Below are positions 1-13,185 of a stretch of DNA of 64,000 nt, piece after piece. Origin of the DNA: Tanytarsus gracilentus (lineage: Eukaryota > Arthropoda > Insecta > Diptera > Chironomidae); assembly GCA_038502055.1 (NCBI GenBank), contig JAXRKN010000040.1, positions 2,294,001-2,358,000 on the forward strand, written 5' to 3'. The notes below the pieces were generated by a model. The model saw only the letters and a list, made by a program, of their open reading frames with translations, had not been told where the DNA came from and did not search any database. A program made the position numbers and the translations under genes. How positions within the stretch are numbered: position 1 is the first letter of the stretch; every line of letters begins with the position of its first letter.

Positions 1-437
1 AAGAAATGGAAATAATTTTTAAAAGTAGCAAGAGTGAAATGCAGTTGATTTTTTTGCATGACATTGCTGTCATTTTCAATACCTGAAGATGTCAGATAGA
101 CATCAATTCCGCCTCTTTTAATTGCCGGTAATAATTTTGATCGCTTCGCATGAAATCTCGTGCTCAAGTTCGTTTCGAGGAATCGCAATGTCTAAGCAGC
201 ATCATTTTCATATATATAGAGACACATACACAAACATCAAATTATTATAACTTTTCTGTTTTACGACATCATCACATAATAATTTTTTGTTATTATTAGA
301 ATCATATTCATCACACGCTGCTAGAGCGAGCAAGCAATGTGCGTAAATTTGGAATTTTTCCAGTTAAAATGTAATTTGAACCAGTTGGACCACGTGAAAA
401 ATGAAACTAAATGAAGAGAAAAATATTTTTTGCATAC
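1..437 (-). other. Intron or downstream part of Sms
   Basis: AT-rich sequence downstream of the Sms exon 1 donor. I see no further exon of the gene and no other gene in it. Confidence 0.6.
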
Positions 438-719
438 CTCAAACGAGATTCTTTGGCTGTCGTCTTCTTTTTTCCAATACTCAATGTTGATGGTAATCAA
501 TCCCTCATTGAAGAATCGAATGGTGAAAATGGTTGCATTGGTATCGTTTAAAATGCACATGTAACCGTCGTCAACTAACATGTCATAGATCATCTTCAAA
601 TTGCCAAAAAACTTCTCGAGATTTTCTTTAATAACCTTAACCATATCTTTTCGAGACGATTCATCAGCAATTCGAGTTGGTTCGATTGAAAAGTCCAAGA
701 GCACCGTATTAGCTGCCAT
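438..719 (-). CDS. Sms: Spermine synthase, first coding exon (partial gene)
   Basis: This exon encodes 94 residues beginning MAANTVLLDFS and ends at a GTATGC donor just after an RISFE motif. The remaining exons, including the aminopropyltransferase domain, lie beyond the left edge. The segment DDGYMCILNDTNATIFTIRF, followed by a glycine-leucine turn, matches the N-terminal S-adenosylmethionine-decarboxylase-like domain of animal spermine synthases. That domain mediates dimerisation; the enzyme transfers aminopropyl groups to spermidine in the cytosol. The recognition rests on memory of the human and Drosophila N-termini, not on a search. The ATG is the first in frame. The gene is head-to-head with the phosphatase gene starting at 1187, so the 467 bases between them probably hold both promoters. 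The catalytic part is not visible, so activity cannot be judged. Confidence 0.85.
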
Positions 720-1186
720 TTTATTCTATTTTTTATCTCTTTCACTTAATATTTCTTAATAAAAATCTCTCACTCGACTTGCGAAAATTATGTGAAAAAT
801 TAGAGGGGCACCGAACTTTTCCCGGTCGATAATGCTGTCGATATAACAGAATTATGTTGAGACATGTACAAGTTTATGACACATGTCTCATTGTATCACC
901 GAAAAAAATCTATTTTCATATGAAAATAGAAAAATATTTTTTCGCGCGATAAAATTCAATAACAAACACGTAAGCATTTATCAGTCCTTGCATCTTCATC
1001 TCGAACACCTTAAGTACGTAAATTAATTTAGTTTATTCGAATTTTCAGAAGACTGAATAACTAGAGACGCAAGAAAAAAATTTATTTTCTTTGTCCTTGT
1101 ATCTCAAATGACTCGATGATTAAAAATTTGATAATACACGTGCGGGTGGACGAACAATTTAATGCTGTGATATAAGCGAAGTAGCT
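720..1186. promoter_or_regulatory. Divergent promoter region between Sms and INPP5E
   Basis: 467 bases separate the two divergent start codons. No clear TATA box is placed close to either ATG. Both genes look like broadly expressed enzymes, so a TATA-less shared promoter is a reasonable inference. Confidence 0.4.
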
Positions 1187-3214
1187 ATGAGCGAAGAGAT
1201 TTCAAGTAATCAAGTATTGAGAAGAAATAAACCAACAATTCTGGGTGGAATTTTAGGTGTTCGAAAGTCTCCAAGAGTTGAGCCTCAAACAAGCTCAGAG
1301 GATGAAATCCAACGTCCCGAGTCACGACAAATAACTGTAAAGTGTAAACATGAGCGAAGCAATTCATTATCAAATTTAAATACAGCAGCGGAAACCGATG
1401 GCGATAGGTTAGAGGTTGGTGGTGTTACCAACAATCGATATAGTTTTTGTTGCACAACAGCCAATGTCAATGGCATGGTGAATTCCGATTCGGGAATTGA
1501 AAATGCCACAAGCAATGAAGAGGAACCAACAACACCTGTAAACAAAACTTCCTCGTCACGGCCACTCGGTGTTCGAAGTTCTCCAGCATACTCTCAATAC
1601 AACCTACCCAAATATGAATCGTATCCTTCACCAATTCTCCTCTCGTGTCGATCTCGTTTTCGTGAAAAATTTATACCACCATCACTGGAGCAGTTTAACT
1701 CGAATCCTGATATTCCAACGACTCAAAGCAATTTCATACCACCGAAAATGAAGGAAGAAAGGAAGTCTGGATCATGTGATACGATAACGCTAGGCAAAGA
1801 GTGTTGTTCAGATTCAGATAGAGTGAGTGCTGACTCACTCGCTAGACAGGCTCTAGTTGCTGCTCAAGTTCTTCATCTCATACCCACCGAAAAAGCGCGG
1901 CAAAGAAATTTTCTCGAAGGACGTTCAGCTTCAATTTCACTCTTAGGAGCAGCAGAATTAGAAAAAGCGTGTCCGAATAGGGAAGCAACCATTTTCGTTG
2001 GCAGTTGGAATGTGAGTTAAAGTCCTTATTATGATTTCTATTAAATTTTTATTAATTGTAGATGAACGGACAAAATCCACCAAAGCAAATGAATGATTTT
2101 CTGCTTCCATCATCGATTGAACATATCCCTGATTTAGTGGTGATTGGAACACAAGAAGCATGTCCCGATAAATTCGAGTGGGAGGTTACACTTCAAACTA
2201 CCTTAGGACCTTCACATGTTCTCTTTCATTCGACAAGTTTGGGAACGCTACATCTCGCTGTTTATATGCGTCGCGATTTAATTTGGTTCTGCTCAGAGCC
2301 GGAAGATGCATCGATGTCAGTGAGACCAGGATCTCATTTTAAAACTAAAGGTGCTGTCGCCATATCGTTTTGTCTCTTTGGAACCACACTCCTCTTTGTG
2401 ACGAGTCATTTGACCGCTCATCAGCAGAAAGTTAGAGAACGAGTGTCGGATATAAAAAGAATTATTAATTCGCTCGATTTGCCGCGAAACTTAAATGTGC
2501 GTCATCGTGTCAAGGATGTTACGCAAAATTTTGACTGTGTCTATTGGTGTGGAGATTTAAATTTCCGACTAAGCGAACCACGTGATAATTTACTAAAATG
2601 GATCAATGAGACTCAATTTCCTCTTCCTGCTCACTTGCCTCATGGATTTCTTCATACTGATCAGTAAATTAATTATTTTAAATTTTATTAAATAATTTTA
2701 AATAATTTTTAGGCTCACATCAGTTCTTGCTGACGGCGCTGCATTCAAGGGATTCAAGGAAGCAAAAATTCACTTTATGCCAACATACAAGTATGACCCG
2801 GGAGAAGTTTCTCGATTTGACACTTCTAACAAGCAACGTGCACCCGCTTACACTGATCGTATTCTCTACAAGCATAAATTACCTCCGCTTGGCATAAGAC
2901 GTCAAAGTGCTTTGACAGCGGAGGGAAAACCCATGGCAACTGCTCATGCACCAATAAAATGTATTGCTTACGATTCTGTTCAAAGTATTTGTACATCTGA
3001 CCATAAACCAGTGTGGGCACTCTTTAAAAATGCTCTGCGACCTGGAACTGATTCGTATGTTAATGATTTTAAAACTTCTCATAATTAATTAATTTTTTTT
3101 TATTTTAGAATTCCTCTTGCTGCAAAGTTCAATCGAGATGTTTACATTGAGGGAATCAAGAAACGATTGGACAGTGAAATGAATGCATCCTCATCCGCTT
3201 GCGTCATTCAATAA
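1187..3214 (+). CDS. INPP5E: Phosphatidylinositol polyphosphate 5-phosphatase, INPP5E type
   Basis: Four exons at 1187-2011, 2062-2663, 2713-3054 and 3109-3214 join to 624 codons, close to human INPP5E (644). The N-terminal ~260 residues are Ser/Pro-rich and probably disordered. The catalytic domain begins at FVGSWNMNG and shows the family motifs: VYWCGDLNFRL (metal and phosphate binding), QRAPAYTDRIL and SDHKPVWA. The enzyme removes the 5-phosphate of PI(4,5)P2 and PI(3,4,5)P3; in animals the INPP5E group acts at the primary cilium. The last four residues are CVIQ, a CaaX box with Gln at the end, which predicts farnesylation and is a hallmark of this subgroup rather than of OCRL or synaptojanin. 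That motif lies in a short last exon that is easily missed. The start is the ATG opening the long frame. Confidence 0.92.
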
Positions 3215-6200
3215 ATCCAGTAATATTTTTTTCTAGTCAAAAGCCATCGAATGGCTACATTCCTTTTAGCGATACTATGTTCCAATGATACTCTAAATGA
3301 GGTCAAAAATTATGTGCAGAAATTTTTTGACAATACCTCTCCGAAACATTAAATCTCATAAATGCCTGCTCGTGCCTCATTCACCTTTATGCCTATGAAT
3401 CTGAAATATCAAATTTAAACGCGTTAAACGCGACTGTAAAAATTTAAATACTTTCATCATCATGCACGAGTAACGTGCTCTAAAATGTATTAGAAGTTTT
3501 GAAATTTTCCTCAAATTTAAATTTAGCGACATATCGAAAAAAAATTATTATTTTTCCTTCTATGAATGAGAGAGGTGTGTAGTATTGATGCTAGTCAGTT
3601 TTCAAAGTGAAATGATATATATTTAGAAAATTATTTATTTATTTAATTTAAAAGTTAATTCAGAGAAACCAAAGATTAAACTAAACCATGTCAGTTCAAC
3701 CATTTAATGAAGCTAAAATTATAAAAAATATATTCAGTGTAGCAGAGATAATTTATTTAACCACCAGAAGTTATTATGCCCATCATCATTAATTTAAATG
3801 AAACTAATTTGCTTTATTAGTCTGATTTTAATAGATTGCGATTGAATGGATTTGTCAAATTAACCCAAATGGAATTTGTGAAGAATTTGTAATAATCAAA
3901 ATTTTAATGTCTTAAAAATGAAATTGTAGTTGTCGAATTGAATTTTCTTCTCTCGCCACACAAACACATTTACAAACGTGCAAGAGAAAAAGAAAAATTT
4001 AAAAATGACAAAGATTAATGTTAAAGACGAAAAATGGCTCAACGTGAAAGAATAAAACGGAAACAGAAAAAAATAAAAGACACACGAACGTAAAAAAATG
4101 AGTTTTCTTTCTCGCCACCCTTCTTAATGATCCTTGTGAATGTCCCAATAATCCGAAAGATCCAAACAGCTCCAACATTAATCTTTCCTTACTTGTGCTA
4201 ATGCTCTCATCTCTTAAGATTCCGAGTTGTATATGACTAGTGAGAAAATAATTTAACATTCGAAAAAACCCTTCACGAATCCCTGACACAATTTTACAGT
4301 GAGCCAAAAATGAGAATAATACATTTGGGCGTAACCTTTTGCTTTCCATTGGCTGTACGCACATCTATTGCGGAGGGGAAATGAAAAAGATAGAAAATGT
4401 GTGTGTATTGCGCCATTGTATGAGAAAAATTCAGCGAAGGGAGAAAACAGAGAGCTGAAAAAAATTGTTTTTCCAATTCGCACCGTTTCAATTGATGGAC
4501 ATAAATTAGAGATCCGGAGCGGAAAAAGACTTGTGTTGGAAAAATCGAGAGGCATCAATAATTTATTGCAGTTTGGTGACCAATTGATTTATTAGTGCAA
4601 AGTTGCGAGGTGATTTTTTTTTCGGTGAAGTGCGTTGAAGTCACTAAAAAATTGGTTCAATTAAATTAAATTAAATTTTGTGAAACACTCATCTCACGAG
4701 CATTTAAAACTCTAAATATTGGATAAACCAAAAAAAATGATCGATCAGCAGCCAGGATCCGGATTTCCATTTTGTAAGTTGATGCCGTCGGTAAAACACG
4801 ACAGCGGAAATCTTTAAAAAAACTTATCGATTTTTCTTTCGTCGCCATTTTTTCTTCACAAAACTTTTTCACTTTTCACCCCACAGTAAAAAAATACACC
4901 AAAAAGGTTTTCCGCCCTTTTAACTCGACATTTGTACATCCTTGCGGGTGAATGAATTGAAACAATCAATTTTTCTTTGACGATGAGTTTCCACACGAGA
5001 GAATTTATGCTCGTTTGCTAATTTTTACCCGTTAAGAATTTCCGTCACTTGCAAGAGCATGAACCACAAAAACCGTCATACAAAGCATGCAAACTTAAGC
5101 ATATCCGAAAGAAAAATTTATGCTGCTTCCATGTAAAAATTCCATTCTTGATAAAATCTCAGTGTTTGTAACCAGGTTGCAACGTAAAAAATTTAATATA
5201 AAAATTCTCTTGTGATGATGAAAGGATAGTGAAGCATCATGGCAACGCGCGCGAATTCGTCACAAGCGAGGAAGCGGAAAAATTGTTTGAAAAAAAGGAG
5301 GTGTGAAATTTTTAATGCTTGTTGACGCATTTTAAAGTGTCAATTTTATGTGTGTCGAGGGAGTTTTTAAGGGAGCGATTAAAAATGAATTTCAAGGCAA
5401 ATGCAAGGCACGATCTTCATCCCTCGTCAACCATCACTTCATGAATCTCTTGACAGCTCTCGTTCTCAACTCTTTTTCCTTCCGAAAAATTTTGTGTGTT
5501 TATTTTTTCAACTCCCTGAAAAATTACCATAAAGTGTTGACACAACAAACGCGTGCCGTGTACGATACTTTAGAAAATATCATAAAATTATCGATAATTG
5601 CTAAACAAGAAAGCTGTCAAAATATTGAGCAGAATATAAAAATTTCAACATATTTTACAACCTGACTTCTGCATAAACATCTTCGATTAAAGTTAATTCA
5701 TAGAATTATACTGAATAGGGATCACTCTTTAAGTCATTTGTTGACATTTTCATAATCCTCTTCCGATGCGATCTCATCTCGTCTGAAACTATATAATCGG
5801 ATTAGCGATGTCTGATAATGCTAACAGCGTGATCTAGAGTCATTCATTCACCGTCTGAATTTTTCATTTAGGTCTTTTTCATTGTTAAATGAGTGAATAA
5901 AGTTTGATGGAAATGATGCTAGAAAAAAGTCATAAAAGAGTGAATGCCATCAAAAAATGAGTTTTAATATTTTTGAAACGTTTACAGTAAGAAATAATTT
6001 AAACTTTAACGAAAACTTCTGTTTACTCACTCAAAATGAATTTTCACAATATTTTCCTTCATAAAAAGTCTTTTTGACGCTGGCAATATTAACTGTCATA
6101 GTAATCCACTTTATTACACTTTTGTCAACGATTTTCGCTATCATCTTCATGTCTCTAGAAACCGCTTACTGTAATATTTCTTAATATCTCCATGAATGAA

Positions 6201-7191
6201 GTTTTAATGGATTTTTCCATAAAAAGGAAGTAAAACTTCGCTTCAATAACAATTACTTTAATCCCATTAAAATTAAAAAATTTCTATCACAACCCTTTTG
6301 TAGTCGACTTTAAATCCGATCGATGTTTTAATCTCATTGCAGTACAAATTTTATCCTTTTTGTGCATTTCATCAATCATGACACAAATCTCTTCTGATTC
6401 ACTCAATTCTCTCTAATCAGATCAAAACACCATGCTGAGGAAGTTTTCTGTAACAGGTGTTTCTACACGATTTCAACTCACAGTGTGTTACAAAACAAAA
6501 GCGGAATTTTCGTGGGGTGAAAATTTTCCGCTATAAACAGCACAACAAAAAGGAGTTCAAAAGTCTCAGCGTGAGAGGGCGAAGTTTTATGTATCATTGA
6601 AATTATTTCACGCTGATGCTGCTCCAGTATCATCATCATCACTCTCTGTGAATAACCTCAACATTGGTCATGGGAGATGCATCTCGTTCTACCATATTTT
6701 CACTCTCCAAAGGAATTTCTCAAAAAACTTTTCATTCTCTGATTCCAATAGGATGAAGAAGAAGAAAAGATTTTCCATAACAATTTCCTCGAGAGAAGCA
6801 CGGTGGTTTGAGGGAAAACTATTTGAATCAATTTATGTTGTGTTTATGCTCAAACTCACTCGCTTCGTTTCCATCTTTTTGTGTAATAAATTTTACGAGC
6901 ATGAATTCTGTTTTGTTGGTGTATGGCAAGCGATGAGGTAAATAAAAGCCGTCTCGCGTTAACAAATTTTATCAGAGACGTAAATGGGCGGAAAATCGAT
7001 AAAATTTTGGGATTAAAGAGCGACACTTTAATGTTAAAGTTTTAATTTTTTTTTTGGGTTTTGAATTTTGCATATGAAATTTTTGTAATTTTTATTACAA
7101 AGTCATGAACACACTTTGTTTCCCTTGCATAATTCACTTATCTAATCACTTTTCTATTTTCATATCAAACACCTGCTTAGTTCCCATTGAA
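3215..7191. other. Intergenic and probable 5' region of the first Lmx1 gene
   Basis: About 4 kb of AT-rich sequence without a convincing coding exon. It probably contains the promoter and non-coding 5' exon(s) of the downstream LIM-homeobox gene, because that gene's first visible exon follows a good acceptor at 7179-7180. An upstream short coding exon cannot be excluded. The several 70-110 codon open frames here have no recognisable content. Confidence 0.5.
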
Positions 7192-9591
7192 ATGAAATGC
7201 TCAACAGCACAACAACATCAAACGTCACAACTATTGAACGAAAATTGTAACAATACAAACGCATCAATTTCAACTGGGATCGTTGACAATTCAAACATCA
7301 TGACGCAAATAAATCCAACGCCAATATTACAAACAAATCATGTGGCAAATATAAATGTTTCGTCGCCGAACGATATTCATCATAAATCACCAACTATGAC
7401 TTCAACAGGTAATTCCAACACCGCATCATCGTCATCGACAACCTCGGCTGTTTGCGGGACATGTTTGCAACCAATTTCTGATCGATACATCATGAAAGTG
7501 GCCGATTCCGCTTACCATGAGAAGTGCTTACAATGCAATTCATGTTACTGCACACTGACAAATACATGCTATCAGCGAGATAATCAATTATACTGTAGGA
7601 AGGATTATGAGAGGTGAGTTGATGCTCACACACGAGTAAAATAAAATTCATTTTGAAAATTTACATTTACAAGGAAAGGTTTCGAAATTATATTTTTTGT
7701 TATCGGTTCAACCTTTTTCATCGTAGTCACAAAAGCAGTTACTCTATGGTCTCATTTACATATTCAAACAAGGACTTTTTCTTCCTCTCCTTTGTGAGAA
7801 TCAATTGAAGTAAAAAAGATGTGTCGCAGAAAAAGAAACGAACCAGCCCTTTATTTCACTTTGGGTGCTTTTTATGCAAAACACTCTAACATAAGACAGC
7901 TTGATGCCGAGCATGAGCTAAAGTAAAAGACATCGAGTCTTTTTGATGACATTTATTGTGAAATCAAGGGATCATAAATTTTTAAAACTTATCTTTAAAA
8001 TAAAAATTAATTTATTTTGCTACGATCAGTACAAGCCATTTTCATGTTGGCGCCTTTCAAGCAATTGAAGAGAAAAAATGAAAAATTTATGCAAATTTTT
8101 ATTTTTCCTCCATGACATCGTCGAGGTCTTTAAAGAATCTACTGCTGTTGATACTGCTTCTGCACGTGTTGATGTTTATTCATATTTTAGCTGCGCATGG
8201 AAAATATTTAAAGAATTTACACCCAGGGATGTTGAGCGAGAGAAAATAAAAGAATATGCAGATGGAAACTTGTCAGTCGTGTCTTGCACCCCTGCTATGT
8301 TTCATCACTAAGCAATTCAAACGCACAAAAAGTTAAAGCAGAGGGGATTATCTTGCAATGATATGCTATTTAATATCGCATACTGGAAATTCCGAAAAAA
8401 TTCTATAGAATTGTGCATTTAGAGGGGTTGTTTGTTAACAAGGAGGCATCGATGTTGAAGGGATGACAAAAAAGCATATTTTCCCTATTTAGTCGATCAT
8501 ACAATAATTACATTTAATTTTGTGATTTTTCCTTTCCCTCTTGCTCGAGATGTATTTAAATTTATGGAAATTAATGGGGTTGAAAATTTTTCATGCGTCT
8601 ATTTTTTACCCATTCGTTGCGGTAACTTTTTTTCTAATAGTTTTACTATCTGAGACTTATGACACTTGTTCACTGGATTATCAGCGCGATATGTAAAGTC
8701 ACTGAAAAAATCAATTAATCATGATCGCAATAATGCCGAGAAGGATGGAAGGGGTTGATGCTGCAAGTGCATTGAAATTTTTAATTAATTGCTTCATCAA
8801 CAACAAAAGATGCAACCAAATAACAATTTTTTAATTCATAGCACGTACCAAAAAAAATCCTTTTATTTTCACGTAATTTTAAATAATAAAAAATGTGAAC
8901 ATGTGTATGACACTCGGAATATATTGGTCATTCATTCCGATGACAATAAAATAAAAATTTATTACACTTTCCATAAATTTTTCAATTTATCACGAAAAAA
9001 ATATCATTCAACCAATAATTGAATAAGCGGTCGGACAATAAAATAAGAGATAAAAATAATCATTCAGTTTAACGATTATCTTTTATTTAAATTTAATTGT
9101 TCAATGACTCCATTTTTGGGATCACACTTCTTATTGTACCGGGGTGATGACACTGCTAATTGCTGTCGAATATCATTTCTAGAAATTACTCCCGACTGAG
9201 TGCGCTTAATTTAAATTGAAAGAGTTTTATTGTCTCGGGAGAGATGATGGAAGGAAGTGTTGGAAATGAGACTGTAATTAAATCATGATGATTTATAAAT
9301 TACTCTGTGAGAAAATTCTTAAAATTTCATTGTGATGAAGAGTGTAATTTGAAATATTGTCATGACTTCAATCATTGAGGTTTAAAATCATGCATTTAAT
9401 TTTTGACACCTCTGTTCACAGTTTTAATCTTTTATTCATGAAAATTCAAATCAAGCTTTGAGTAACAATAATTGCATAAATGCCTAACTTTGACATGGAA
9501 ATTCTACAAAAAAAACTCTAAAAAATTTTAAACCCAGTGGGGTGTGTCTTGACATGTTTGCTTCTTTGGTTCTAAAAAATAAAAAAAAAAA

Positions 9592-9641
<50 letters not shown>

Positions 9642-12600
9642 TTTCGATTGTGTTTCATTTTCCACTGTGTTCCATTTTCCATTGTGTTTCATTTTCCACT
9701 ATGTTCCATTATCCATTGTGTTCCATTTTCCATTGTGTTTCATTTTCCACTGTGTTCCATTTTCCACTGTGTTCCATTTTCCATTGTGTTTCATTTTCCA
9801 TTGTATTTCATTTTCCATTGTGTTCCATTTTCCATTGTGTTCCATTTTCCATTGTGTTTCATTTTCCATTGTGTTTTTTTTTCCATTTGGTTCCCTTTTC
9901 CATTGGGTTCCCTTTTCCATTGGGTTCCATTTTCCATTGTGTTTCATTTTTCATTGTGTTTTATTTTCCATTTTGTTCCCTTTTCCCTTTGTTTTCTTTT
10001 TCCAATTTGTTTTTTTTTAAAAAAAAAACAACAAAAACAGAAAAAATAAAAAAAACAAAAAAAAAAAAAAAAAAAAAAACTCTAAAAAACCAAAATTTGT
10101 TAGCCTCACTCGATTCATGCAAAAGTTATTCAACCATAAATATTGCCGCGTTTGTTTGATGTTCGACCTCGTGTCGGAAATTTTTCCACAAAATATTTGT
10201 TTTTATCGAGCCTTTTATGAATTCATTTTTGTCATGCCTTTGATGATACAAACTCGTGCAAATTTTGGTGAATTTTAATAAACCTTGTGTGGAATTTTTC
10301 ATGTGAGAGGTTAGATTGAAAATTCTTCGATTCACATGAAAATTGTTCATTAAAGTTGCAACTTTAATTTTCTCTCACATTAAAACCGCAATTAAAGTCA
10401 GAAAACCCACAATCGAAAATGAAGGTTAAATAGTTTTCATGCGCACGTCGAAACTATGCAAGAATTATTGGTATTTTTGGCACGAAGGAAGAAAAACAAA
10501 CAAACTTTTTCTTTCGCTCCATTTGCACCCAGACGTCTTGCCTCAAAAAAATGACAGTCGGGTATAAAAAAATTAAATTTTTAACAAAAGTTCCATGTGC
10601 ACCAATGAAAATTCCATCGTCGTATCACAAAAGAGTGAAAGAAGAAATCTTTTATGCTCTCGAGGATTTAGCCTCTAATTCCTCCTGCGATGAAAGATTT
10701 TCCTCTTCTCTCTTTTGAATGTGTTTTTCTCTTCCGAAAAAAAAATAAGAACGAAAGAATTTCGTCCACCCGCTGTGCGCAACAATTTATGGGACGATAA
10801 AGCTGGAATATTAAATAATCAAAGCCATTTTCTTTTCCTCTTTTTCGCTCTTCAACCCACACACATATGCACAATCTACGAATTAAAGACTTTTCGTGAA
10901 AAACCGTTGTCTCGGATGTGCGGAGAAAATTGGCAGCGACGAGCTTGTAATGCGAGCAATCGACAATGTATTTCATCTCAAATGTTTCCTGTGTGTGGTG
11001 TGTGGCGTGAGATTACAAAAAGGCGATCAATATGTTATCAAGCAGAGTCAACTTTTCTGTCGGCCCGATTACGAGAAAGAAGTTGAGATGCTTCAGGGCT
11101 ATAATTACGGTAAAAAAATTACTTTAATTTGACACTGACTGCGAGATGCAATGACTTTAATGTCTCCTTTCTCCTTTTCATCGCAGACGACTTCTGCTGT
11201 GAGGACGTATATCATGCGAGAGTCGACGGTAGAAGGGGACCGAAGCGACCTAGGTGAGAAATTTTTCTCGAAACAAGCAGAAGATTTTTCATTTAGAAAT
11301 TATCGCAGGACAATATTAACAACACAGCAGCGGAGAGCATTTAAGGCATCTTTCGATGTCTCACCCAAACCTTGCAGAAAAGTTCGAGAAGGTCTTGCTA
11401 AAGACACCGGATTGTCAATTAGAATTGTTCAAGTTTGGTTCCAAAATCAAAGGTAAAAAAATTTAAATTATAGATTTAATTTTTATATTTTTTATTTACT
11501 TCCAGAGCAAAAGTGAAGAAAATTCAGAAGAAACAATTGAAAGATGGAGTCAAGCCGAAGGATACTGAGTCACAAGAAGAATCAGAAACGGAAAGCAAAA
11601 CATCATTAAAGATCAAAGACGAAAATTCTCGTGAGTCCAACAATCTCAAAAATATTCTGAAAATTTAAATTTATTTTTTTGCGTAGGTTCAAATCAGTAT
11701 CTTCAAGACAGTTGCAGCGACACTGAGGGAGGACTTTGCGATACCGACTCGTTTGGCTCTCGGCTATCAGGTAATGGAAGTGCCAGTTTAATTCCAACGG
11801 ATCAAATAAAACACATAAAAGAAGAGATTGACAATGACGAGGAATATTTGCGATTGTTGGCCAATCAATCAAGAACGATGAGACATTTAGATGGTAAATA
11901 GAAGTAGTGTTTTGTTGTTTTTTCGTCTCCACACTCACTCGATATCGAAGCGGATAAATTCCATTTTTGTCTATCGTAAAGAGTCGAATTCCTTGCAGTC
12001 ATGACCCCACTCTCATGCGATGGTGGTGTGTGGCAAGAAAGAAGAGAAAAATGGAAAATATTTATGGATTTTCAATGGCAGTCGAGAGCAAAAGTTTTCC
12101 GATAGAGTGGGTTATTTGTGTGCTTCCATGATTGGGGTTACCGCCGCGGCTTATGAAAATAAAATTTATGGATATCGCCTTTAAGAGGGGTTGTTGCAGA
12201 ATATTTTCTCTAAAAATATGCGAATCCTCTCGATTTGTTGTTTCACCCCTAAAGGTGACACACACACACGTTGAGCAAACTCATCTATAAAACATGAGCC
12301 ACCTGTAAACAATTTTTTTCTTTCTCTACCCTCGACTCGCTTTTTCGTTTAGAAAAGCCATGAAAATGTGTTTTGTATTTTTATGATTGTCTCCTAAACT
12401 GCCATTTCCGTATGTGCGACACACACAAGCGGGGATGTGAAGCTGGCGGTGAGAGGATTGTTTTTTATAAGCCATTTTACAAATGAATGTGGATTGTGCA
12501 GTTTTTTTGCTACACAAATTTTCGTTATTGCCTTTCACTTTGACCTGTGGATATACACCATGGATATGCTTTGAATGTAGATCATCAACTTTAATTCCAA

Positions 12601-13185
12601 ATGACTTCAAATGTTTTTGCATAGAGAGAGAAAAAAAGAAATTGGGATCAATGAAAAACATCTGACGCCACATAGCAGATCTCTGACTCTTTTTACGACT
12701 TTTTTGCTTTCCCTTCTCGAATTTTTTTCTTCTCTTCTCTTGAAGCTTCAGGGTGGAAAAATCTGTTGTGATTGAGAAATTTTTTTTTGCTATTCTCACA
12801 CCATCAATTTTAAATCGATAACATGCCCAAGCCATTAGAACCATTAAACTTAGCTTGAAGATGAAATTTAAAAATCCTCAACAAACCATTTGACTCTTTT
12901 TAAAATGAAATTATTGAATTTTTGATGGGACTTTAAATCTTTACAGACGTCGCCGCGAACATTAAGAGTGAATCAATGGTATACAATAACAACAACATGC
13001 TCGGAATGGATTATCAGACACTTCAACAACTTGCCAATAATTTAGCGCCTTCAAATCAACTTCTCAATCCAATTGATCGCCTCTATTCGATGCAAAGTCA
13101 GTATTTTTGTAATGAAAATATTCAACCCAATCATCTTCATCCATCACATTCGCATCATCATCAACATCATCAAATGTGCGATTAG
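7192..13185 (+). CDS. LIM-homeodomain transcription factor, LMX1 family (paralogue 1)
   Basis: Seven exons (7192-7613, 10889-11109, 11187-11253, 11309-11452, 11506-11630, 11687-11893, 12947-13185) join to 474 residues in one frame. A low-complexity N-terminus of ~85 residues precedes LIM1 (CGTCLQPISDRY... to YCRKDYER). LIM2 follows (CLGCAEKIGSDELVMRA to CRPDYEKE), then a basic GRRGPKRPR arm and a homeodomain with the LMX1-type helix 3 VQVWFQNQRAKVKK. Near the C-terminus IDRLYSMQSQYF matches the conserved tail of vertebrate LMX1A/B. A His-rich tail ends the protein. LMX1 factors are nuclear and bind AT-rich FLAT-like sites to specify neurons and dorsal limb; the role here is inferred. An upstream coding exon is possible, because the exon reads open back to an acceptor ending at 7180. 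Drosophila also has two such genes (CG32105 and CG4328). Confidence 0.93.
7614..10888 (+). other. First visible intron of Lmx1 paralogue 1
   Basis: A 3.3-kb intron between the LIM1 and LIM2 exons, starting GTGAGT and ending AATTAAAG. It is AT-rich and holds the 17-bp minisatellite described separately. Its size suggests cis-regulatory content, but no specific enhancer can be named by eye. Confidence 0.7.
9586..10080. repeat. 17-bp minisatellite bounded by poly-T and poly-A tracts
   Basis: From about 9647 to 10015 the sequence is ~21 tandem copies of a 17-base unit, approximately TGTTCCATTTTCCATTG. Units alternate between TGTTCC and TGTTTC variants and decay toward the right end (TTGGGTTCCC types). 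A ~40-base T run lies on the left, and an A-rich tract with runs up to ~20 on the right. Because 17 is not divisible by three, the unit reads open in all three forward frames, giving apparent proteins of up to ~200 codons (FHFPLCSIFHCV-like). These are repeat artefacts, not genes. Confidence 0.93.
11894..12946 (+). other. Last intron of Lmx1 paralogue 1
   Basis: A 1.05-kb intron with GTAAAT donor and TTTACAG acceptor. No other gene is visible. Open frames here lack recognisable content. Confidence 0.75.

Noticed and set aside
9542..10159. Overlapping plus-strand open frames of 117-205 codons rich in Phe, His and Cys
   Set aside because: They are translations of the 17-bp minisatellite and adjoining poly-T; all three frames are equally open, so they carry no coding signal.
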